Source: DASSFZ01 sp035693785 (lineage in GTDB: Bacteria > Chloroflexota > Anaerolineae > Fen-1058). From it: 6,067 nucleotides of DNA. The notes under the pieces are model-generated. The model did no database searches, was not told the origin of the DNA, and saw only the letters and a list, made by a program, of their open reading frames with translations. Positions 1 through 6,067 of the stretch are shown in pieces. How positions within the stretch are numbered: position 1 is the stretch's first letter; every line of letters starts with the position of its first letter. The position numbers were made by a program, and so were the translations under genes. The stretch spans positions 1-6,067 of the forward strand of contig DASSFZ010000548.1 of NCBI GenBank assembly GCA_035693785.1. Direction: 5' to 3'.

Positions 1-1930
1 CGGTCATGCGCCCGTCGTCCAGGATTTGCAGCAGCGAGTTCCACACCTCGGGATGCGCCTTTTCGATCTCGTCGAACAGCACGACCTGGTAGGGGCGCCG
101 GCGCACCGCTTCGGTCAACTGGCCGCCTTCCTCGTAGCCGACGTAACCCGGCGGCGCGCCGAACAGGCGAGACACGGTGTGCTGCTCGCGGTATTCGCTC
201 ATGTCGATGCGCACGAGCGCGTCAGGGTCGTCGAACATGAACCAGGCGAGCGCCTTCGCCATTTCGGTCTTGCCGACGCCCGACGAGCCGAGGAAGATGA
301 ACGAGCCAATCGGCCGGCGCGGGTCCTTGAGGCCGGATCGGGCGCGGCGGATGGCGTCGCTCAGCGCTGCGATCGCCTCGCCCTGGCCGATAATCCGCTC
401 GTGCAGCCGCTCTTCCATGTGCAGCAGCTTCTCGGCCTCGGTCTCCATCATTTGCGCGACGGGTATTCCGGTGATCTGCGCCACGACCGAGGCGATGTCG
501 TCTTCGTCCACGACTTCGTCGATGTTCTTCTCGCGCCGCCACATCTCCGCTTTCCGGCTGAATTCGTCTTCCAGGCGCAAGCGCCTGGTCTTCAGATCGG
601 CGGCGCGGGCGTAATCGCGCGTCGCGCCGGCGGCTTCTTCTTCTGCGAGGGTCCGATCGATCTGCCCCTTCAGCTCCTTCAGATCGGGCGGCAGGGTGTA
701 CAGCGCCACGCGCAGCTTGGCCGCCGCCTCGTCGACCAAATCGATGGCCTTGTCGGGCAAGTGCCGCTCTGTGACATAGCGCTGGCTGAGCTTGGCCGCC
801 GCCACCAGCGCCTCGTCCGAGATGCGCACCTTGTGATGCGCCTCGTAGCGATCGCGCAGGCCGTGCAGCATCTCGATCGACTCGTCGACGGTCGGCTCAT
901 CCACGTACACCGGGGCGAAGCGGCGCTCCAACGCCGGATCCTTTTCGATGTGCTTGCGATACTCGTCGAGCGTCGTCGCGCCGACGCACTGCAGCTCGCC
1001 GCGCGCCAGCGCCGGCTTGAGCATGCTCGACGCGTCGAGGGCACCCGACGCGGCGCCCGCGCCGACGACGGTGTGCAGCTCGTCGATGAACAGGATGATC
1101 TCGCCCTGCGCACGCTGGATTTCTTCGACGGCTGCCTTGAGCCGCTCTTCGAACTCGCCCCGGAAGCGCGAGCCGGCGACCATCGCGCCCAGGTCGAGCG
1201 CGACGACGCGCTTGCCCATCAGGATTTCCGGCACGTCGTTGATCGCGATCTTCTGCGCCAGCCCTTCGACGATGGCCGTTTTGCCGACGCCCGCCTCGCC
1301 GATCAGCACCGGGTTATTCTTGGTGCGGCGCGACAGCACCTGGATGACGCGCAAGATTTCGTTGTCGCGCCCGATGACCGGATCGAGCTTGCTCTCTTTC
1401 GCCAGCTTGGTCATGTCACGGCTGTATTTCTCCAGCGTGCGATAGCGCGACTCTGCGCCGGGATCGGTCACGCGCTGGCCGCCACGGATCTCTTTCACCA
1501 CATCGTTGACCCGATCCCTCGTCACACCCGATTCGGCCAGGATGCGCGCCGCCGCCGTGTTGCGCTCGCTGAGGATGGCCAGGAAGATGTGCTCGGTCGA
1601 GATGTACTCGTCCTTGAAGCGGTTGGCCTCTTCCTGCGCCAGCTCCAGAATGCGCTTGACGCGCGGCGTGATGAAGACCTGGCCGGCGCCGCCGCCGTAG
1701 ATAGCCGCCTTCGGCGAGTGACGCAGCACCTCGTCGAGACGGCCGCGCATCACGTTGACGTCGACGCCCATCTTGTCAAGAATCTGCGAGACGACGCCCT
1801 CCGGCTGCTCGATCAGCGCCAGGAGGATGTGCTCGGTGTCCACCTGATTATGCCCGAAGCGCTGAAGGATTTCGATGCTGCGGTTGGCCGCATCCTGCGC
1901 GCGCTCGGTGAATCGATCAAATCGCATCAT
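1..1930 (-). CDS. clpC: ClpC-like Hsp100 AAA+ unfoldase, 3'-truncated by window edge
   Basis: ATP-driven ring unfoldase; ClpC proteins thread substrates into the ClpP protease in the cytoplasm. The reading frame is open from an ATG pair at 1930/1927 to the left edge (643 codons). Domains seen: two N-terminal Clp repeats (about 3-150, with DTEHILLALI and STEHIFLAIL); D1 Walker A GEAGVGKT at 211-218, pore loop RFRGEF at 255-260, Walker B ILFIDE at 279-284 and arginine-finger stretch ALERRF at 333-338; a short middle domain (about 405-475) with a UVR-like DYARAADLK at 439-447; D2 Walker A GSSGVGKT at 548-555, pore loop GYVGY at 595-599 and Walker B VVLFDE at 616-621. The short UVR-type middle domain separates it from the ClpB in this window and favours ClpC. 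The ClpP-docking loop and sensor 2 lie beyond the edge, so protease partnering is inferred. Oddities: ClpB/ClpC usually have WTGIPV, here ITGIPV (486-491), and D2 Walker A has SS where PT is usual. A weak GGAG (1941-1944) lies 10 nt before the first ATG. Confidence 0.9.
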   Translation of the reverse strand, partial: MMRFDRFTERAQDAANRSIEILQRFGHNQVDTEHILLALIEQPEGVVSQILDKMGVDVNVMRGRLDEVLRHSPKAAIYGGGAGQVFITPRVKRILELAQEEANRFKDEYISTEHIFLAILSERNTAAARILAESGVTRDRVNDVVKEIRGGQRVTDPGAESRYRTLEKYSRDMTKLAKESKLDPVIGRDNEILRVIQVLSRRTKNNPVLIGEAGVGKTAIVEGLAQKIAINDVPEILMGKRVVALDLGAMVAGSRFRGEFEERLKAAVEEIQRAQGEIILFIDELHTVVGAGAASGALDASSMLKPALARGELQCVGATTLDEYRKHIEKDPALERRFAPVYVDEPTVDESIEMLHGLRDRYEAHHKVRISDEALVAAAKLSQRYVTERHLPDKAIDLVDEAAAKLRVALYTLPPDLKELKGQIDRTLAEEEAAGATRDYARAADLKTRRLRLEDEFSRKAEMWRREKNIDEVVDEDDIASVVAQITGIPVAQMMETEAEKLLHMEERLHERIIGQGEAIAALSDAIRRARSGLKDPRRPIGSFIFLGSSGVGKTEMAKALAWFMFDDPDALVRIDMSEYREQHTVSRLFGAPPGYVGYEEGGQLTEAVRRRPYQVVLFDEIEKAHPEVWNSLLQILDDGRMT

Positions 1931-1947
1931 GTTGGCTTAGCTCCGTA

Positions 1948-1982
1948 TATCGCATATCGCTCATCGCATATCGCTTATCGCT
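1948..1982. repeat. Heptameric tandem array, TATCGCW, five units
   Basis: Five consecutive 7-bp units (TATCGCA, TATCGCT, CATCGCA, TATCGCT, TATCGCT) lie in the spacer just upstream of the ClpC-like gene, 18 bp before its first ATG. The unit is similar in length and core (CGC) to the TCACGYW arrays at 2580-2607 and 5400-5427, and runs in the same orientation. It could carry part of the promoter of the ClpC-like gene, but I see no convincing -35/-10 pair in it. Heptameric short tandem repeats are known from cyanobacterial spacers; relationship to those is not implied. Confidence 0.8.
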
Positions 1983-2024
1983 CAGGCGCAGCACAACTAC
2001 ATGACTGGACTCTGGCAAATCACC

Positions 2025-2082
2025 GGAGTGCAGCCCCTAGGCTGCCATATTTGGGACTTGAGCACGCTAAAGCCTGCACTCC
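2025..2082. repeat. Interlocking inverted repeats in the ClpC/PPOX spacer
   Basis: Arms GGAGTGCAG (2025-2033) and CTGCACTCC (2074-2082) are perfect inverse complements, 40 nt apart. Inside and overlapping the left arm is a compact hairpin, GCAGCC (2030-2035) / GGCTGC (2040-2045) with loop CCTA. Overlapping the right arm is a near-palindrome, GCACGCT (2062-2068) / AGCCTGC (2071-2077), one mismatch. A 9-bp direct repeat CTGCCATAT occurs at 2042-2050 and 2085-2093. This lies 80-137 nt past the PPOX stop codon, so it may act in 3' end formation or be a dispersed REP-like element. No T-tract follows it on the minus strand, so a classic intrinsic terminator is not supported. I see nothing recognisable in the rest of the spacer (2083-2161). 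Confidence 0.6.
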
Positions 2083-2161
2083 ACCTGCCATATCGGGCTG
2101 CTGCCCAAGTCCACTCCTGACTATCTGGCTACTTGATGATCCGACTGAATTGTACCACCGA

Positions 2162-2548
2162 TTACCCGCCGCCGCTCCAATTGAGGAGCTTGTGCGGCGT
2201 AATTTCGACCAGCACGCTGTACTGGCCGTCCGTCACGATATTCCAGTCGTATTTCCGCTTGAAACCGTCGATCGCACCCTGCGGCCAGTCGGACGCGCCG
2301 ACGGCGCGCCCGACGCCCTCGAAGATGATCGGCGACGAGCCGTCTTCCAGGGCCAACGCAACCCGATCGTTCCGCGTCATGTTCCGCGCCTTGACGCTGT
2401 TCGGATCGATACAGATGTAGACCTTTCCGTCGTGCCAGACAAACCACACCGGCGTGAGGTGCGGGCGGCCATCCGGCCGCACGGTGGCGACCCAGATGTT
2501 GCTCTCGGATTGCAGGCGGTGTTCGGCGCGCTGATCGATGCGTTTCAT
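2162..2548 (-). CDS. Pyridoxamine 5'-phosphate oxidase-like split-barrel protein (FMN or F420 type)
   Basis: A 128-residue protein of the flavin-binding split beta-barrel superfamily (PPOX-like / FDOR). Members bind FMN, F420 or haem and reduce or bind small molecules; the substrate cannot be read from sequence. The family signature is visible: the N-terminal strand pair WVATVRPDGRPHLTPVWFVW (19-38), then the cofactor-phosphate-type stretch VKARNMTRNDRVALALE (52-68) and a strand IIFEGVGRAV (74-83). Length is normal for single-domain members. The sequence looks closest in style to the F420-dependent FDOR-B type found in actinobacteria and Chloroflexota, but FMN cannot be excluded. The start at 2548 is chosen over an in-frame ATG at 2590 because AGGAG (2555-2559) lies 6 nt upstream and the family match begins there; the longer form would overlap the TATAAT box. 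The gene follows clpB by 52 bp on the same strand, so cotranscription is possible. Confidence 0.87.
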   Translation of the reverse strand: MKRIDQRAEHRLQSESNIWVATVRPDGRPHLTPVWFVWHDGKVYICIDPNSVKARNMTRNDRVALALEDGSSPIIFEGVGRAVGASDWPQGAIDGFKRKYDWNIVTDGQYSVLVEITPHKLLNWSGGG

Positions 2549-2550
2549 GC

Positions 2551-2567
2551 TTGGCTCCTGGAGCCAA
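2551..2567. promoter_or_regulatory. 17-bp perfect palindrome covering the PPOX ribosome binding site
   Basis: TTGGCTCC-T-GGAGCCAA: 8-bp arms around one central base. It contains the Shine-Dalgarno AGGAG (minus strand, 2555-2559), ends 2 bp before the ATG at 2548 and touches the TATAAT box at 2567-2572. A repressor site, or an RNA stem hiding the Shine-Dalgarno, are both inferred possibilities; no known operator consensus is recognised. Confidence 0.55.
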
Positions 2568-2572
2568 TTATA
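2567..2572 (-). promoter_or_regulatory. Perfect TATAAT -10 box upstream of the PPOX-like gene
   Basis: The minus strand reads TATAAT here, 18 nt before the ATG at 2548, in otherwise GC-rich DNA. Initiation about 7 nt downstream would give a leader of only about 12 nt that still contains the Shine-Dalgarno. No good -35 is seen at the expected distance (GAAGCG at 2590-2595), nor an extended TG, so this is a candidate only. Confidence 0.4.
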
Positions 2573-2579
2573 ACCCTCG

Positions 2580-2600
2580 TCACGCATCACGCTTCACGTT

Positions 2601-2607
<7 letters not shown>
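2580..2607. repeat. Heptameric tandem array TCACGYN spanning the clpB stop codon
   Basis: Four 7-bp units (TCACGCA, TCACGCT, TCACGTT, TCACGCC). On the coding strand each unit ends in CGTGA, so TGA recurs every 7 bp, at 2603-2601, 2596-2594, 2589-2587 and 2582-2580, covering all three reading frames. The first of these TGAs is the actual clpB stop. The array reaches to within 8 bp of the PPOX -10 box. A matching array sits at the end of the DUF4349 gene (5400-5427). Confidence 0.85.
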
Positions 2608-5201
<2,594 letters not shown>

Positions 5202-5207
5202 CACCTG

Positions 5208-5212
5208 CCTCC
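5208..5212 (-). promoter_or_regulatory. clpB Shine-Dalgarno GGAGG
   Basis: GGAGG on the minus strand with 6 nt to the ATG at 5201-5199: ideal strength and spacing. It decides the start against the upstream in-frame ATG at 5321. The 30 nt before it are AT-rich (TATATT at 5221-5226; TTTTAT at 5231-5236 with TTCGCA at 5254-5259, 17 bp apart), a possible weak promoter whose -35 would lie in the adjacent hairpin arm. Confidence 0.8.
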
Positions 5213-5250
5213 AATCCAAAAATATAGACAATAAAACGTGAGGTACTGGA

Positions 5251-5280
5251 CCTTGCGAAGGTTGATGGGCCTTCGCAAGG
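5251..5280. repeat. Perfect 11-bp inverted repeat, clpB-proximal
   Basis: Arms CCTTGCGAAGG (5251-5261) and CCTTCGCAAGG (5270-5280) flank an 8-nt loop. It is 49 nt upstream of the clpB ATG. No T-tract follows on either strand, so it does not look like a terminator. An operator, a leader stem or a REP-like palindrome would all fit. Confidence 0.7.
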
Positions 5281-5291
5281 GTTCTAAGACA

Positions 5292-5322
5292 AGTGCCAGC
5301 CAAATTGTATCTGGCTGGCACT
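5292..5322 (-). terminator. Perfect 11-bp hairpin, possible intrinsic terminator or operator
   Basis: Arms AGTGCCAGCCA (5292-5302) and TGGCTGGCACT (5312-5322) flank a 9-nt loop. On the minus strand the stem runs into TTGTCTTAG, moderately T-rich, so it could terminate transcription from the DUF4349 gene 85 bp upstream. The 11-N9-11 geometry recalls CIRCE (9-N9-9), but the sequence is not CIRCE. It stands only 11 bp from the second hairpin at 5251-5280. Confidence 0.4.
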
Positions 5323-5341
5323 AGAGATGTATTGGAGCAGT

Positions 5342-5372
5342 ATTAGATTTGTGCTGGAGGCTCTGATCACAA
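5342..5372 (-). promoter_or_regulatory. Weak candidate promoter for clpB
   Basis: On the minus strand TTGTGA (5372-5367) and TCTAAT (5347-5342) are 19 bp apart, matching the vegetative consensus at 4/6 and 5/6 with a spacer that is too long. If used, the clpB leader would be about 130 nt and would contain both 11-bp hairpins. The proposal is speculative. Confidence 0.2.
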
Positions 5373-5375
5373 CGA

Positions 5376-5398
5376 GGGCGATCGGAACCCGGTCGCCC
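5376..5398 (-). terminator. GC-rich stem-loop just past the DUF4349 stop
   Basis: On the minus strand GGGCGACCGG pairs with CCGATCGCCC across a 3-nt GTT loop, 9 of 10 positions paired. It begins 8 nt after the stop codon at 5409-5407, where a terminator is expected. The following bases (TCGTTGTG) are only weakly T-rich, so termination may be inefficient or the stem may instead protect the 3' end. Confidence 0.5.
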
Positions 5399-5399
5399 A

Positions 5400-5427
5400 T
5401 TACGTTTTACGTATCACGCTTCACGTT
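5400..5427. repeat. Heptameric tandem array TYACGYW spanning the DUF4349 stop codon
   Basis: Four 7-bp units (TTACGTT, TTACGTA, TCACGCT, TCACGTT). On the coding strand they give TGA at 5423-5421 and 5416-5414 and TAA at 5409-5407 and 5402-5400, covering all three frames. The TAA at 5409-5407 ends the DUF4349 protein, and the array itself encodes its last residues (NVKRDT). It is the same family as the array at the end of clpB. Confidence 0.85.
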
Positions 5428-6067
5428 CTTCTTCCGCCCGCGCACGACGATCACACCCACGATCACCGCCGGCACGGCGAATGGCCCGACCACGACGACG
5501 ACCCAGATCAGCATGTCACCCAGCGCGCGCAGAATGTTGCCCAGTGTGCCGGTCGCAGCCTCGACCGTCTTCCCCGGCATCCAGGCCACGGGTGTGGGTG
5601 TCGGCGTCGGCGTAGGCGTCGGGCGCTGCGGCTCGAGGTTCACGACGATGGTTGAGAACGCGGCGCGATCTTTCAGGTAGTTCATGCGACCCTTGATCTG
5701 CTCGATCTCGTTCTCCACCTCGGTCAGGCGGGCATTCACCTGCAGCGCTTCTTCGACGGTCTTGGTCTGATCCAGGAACTCGCGGATGCGCGCGGCCGTG
5801 GCTTCGAGGTTCGTCAGGCGCGACTGCAAATCGACGTACTCCTCGCTCACGTCCTGGCCTGATGCGGTGTCGCTCAGCACTGTGGCGGCGATGGCTCGCA
5901 GTTGGCGCTGCACGGCCTCGAACTGATCGACCGGCACACCCATCGTCAGCGTGGCAAATTTGAACTCGCCGTCGAACCACGTCCGGCTGCTCACGATGTA
6001 GCCGCCGCTGTTGACGGCGATGTCGGTCACCTGGTCGATCGCGCGATCCGTGTTGGCGACGAGCAGG
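5407..6067 (-). CDS. DUF4349 domain surface protein, 5'-truncated by window edge
   Basis: The frame is open from the right edge to TAA at 5409-5407, giving 219 visible residues; the N-terminus, probably with a signal or lipoprotein peptide, is outside. The pattern is DUF4349: a ferredoxin-like segment with NSGGYIVSS (19-27) and a strand ATLTMGVP, then SGQDVSEEYVDLQSRLTNLE (69-88), a coiled coil (about 75-132) and LKDRAAFSTIVVNLEP (131-146). A Thr-Pro linker (about 149-160) follows, then one transmembrane helix (about 185-208) and a basic tail RGRKKNVKRDT. This predicts an extracytoplasmic domain anchored by a C-terminal helix, with the tail inside. The molecular function of the family is unknown to me; a sensor or envelope role is guesswork. 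An internal GTG at 6030 is not taken as the start because the family match continues upstream of it (ANTDRAIDQV). A hairpin follows the stop and clpB starts 205 bp later on the same strand. Confidence 0.85.
   Translation of the reverse strand, partial: LLVANTDRAIDQVTDIAVNSGGYIVSSRTWFDGEFKFATLTMGVPVDQFEAVQRQLRAIAATVLSDTASGQDVSEEYVDLQSRLTNLEATAARIREFLDQTKTVEEALQVNARLTEVENEIEQIKGRMNYLKDRAAFSTIVVNLEPQRPTPTPTPTPTPVAWMPGKTVEAATGTLGNILRALGDMLIWVVVVVGPFAVPAVIVGVIVVRGRKKNVKRDT
5590..5622 (-). repeat. Hexanucleotide repeat encoding a Thr-Pro linker
   Basis: Alternating Pro and Thr codons (five Thr-Pro pairs plus a flanking Pro) form a 6-bp-period repeat inside the DUF4349 gene. Such linkers space extracellular domains from membrane anchors. 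The DNA is open to slippage in steps of two residues, so linker length may vary between strains. Confidence 0.85.

Noticed and set aside
1944..1985. CRISPR array
   Set aside because: Units are contiguous 7-mers without spacers; no cas genes are nearby.
2549..2590. Upstream ATG at 2590 for the PPOX-like protein
   Set aside because: It lies before the TATAAT box and inside the heptamer array; the start at 2548 has a well-spaced AGGAG.
5202..5250. RNA thermometer masking the clpB Shine-Dalgarno
   Set aside because: Only a 4-bp CCTC/GAGG pairing is available between leader and Shine-Dalgarno, too weak to support the idea.
5262..5297. Sigma-32-type heat-shock promoter (CTTGTCT ... CCCATCA, minus strand)
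   Set aside because: The spacing is too long, the -35 match poor, and both parts fall in or beside hairpin arms; use of this sigma type in the inferred phylum is doubtful.
5202..5321. 40-residue N-terminal extension of clpB from an ATG at 5321
   Set aside because: It would be translated through both hairpins, has no family match and lacks a Shine-Dalgarno as good as the GGAGG before 5201.
5292..5322. CIRCE (HrcA) operator upstream of clpB
   Set aside because: The 9-nt spacer matches but the arms AGTGCCAGCCA / TGGCTGGCACT do not fit TTAGCACTC / GAGTGCTAA.

Overview
The window is GC-rich and tightly packed, with every recognisable gene on the minus strand. Reading along the coding strand (right to left), the order is: the 3' part of a membrane-anchored DUF4349 protein; a structured spacer of about 205 bp; a complete ClpB disaggregase; a small split-barrel flavin/F420-type (PPOX-like) protein; a 230-bp spacer; and a ClpC-like Hsp100 ATPase that runs off the left edge. 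The style suggests Chloroflexota (an Anaerolineae-like lineage): two Hsp100 genes close together, a ClpC-like protein with this N-terminal sequence, a PPOX/FDOR-like protein, and a surface protein with a (Thr-Pro)n linker. This assignment comes from protein style only; there is no rRNA or other firm marker.

Layout: 1-1930, ClpC-like ATPase, 3' truncated. 1931-2161, spacer with a heptameric tandem array and interlocking inverted repeats. 2162-2548, PPOX-like protein with a strong Shine-Dalgarno and a 17-bp palindrome over its ribosome binding site. 2549-2600, short spacer with a TATAAT box and a second heptamer array. 2601-5201, clpB, complete. 5202-5406, spacer with two perfect 11-bp hairpins and a terminator-like stem. 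5407-6067, DUF4349 protein, lacking its N-terminus.

The genes make sense as a protein-quality-control neighbourhood. ClpB has the long coiled-coil middle domain and no visible ClpP-binding loop, as expected of a DnaK-partnered disaggregase. The ClpC-like protein has the short UVR-type middle domain typical of ClpP-partnered unfoldases, but the region where a ClpP-docking loop would lie is outside the window. The PPOX-like and DUF4349 genes are not obviously part of the same pathway.

The least ordinary content is between genes. Two heptameric arrays sit exactly on the stop codons of clpB and the DUF4349 gene, and each places a stop codon in all three frames. Two perfect hairpins lie upstream of clpB, and a perfect palindrome covers the PPOX ribosome binding site. 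I see no CRISPR array, tRNA, rRNA, insertion sequence or clear new multigene system.
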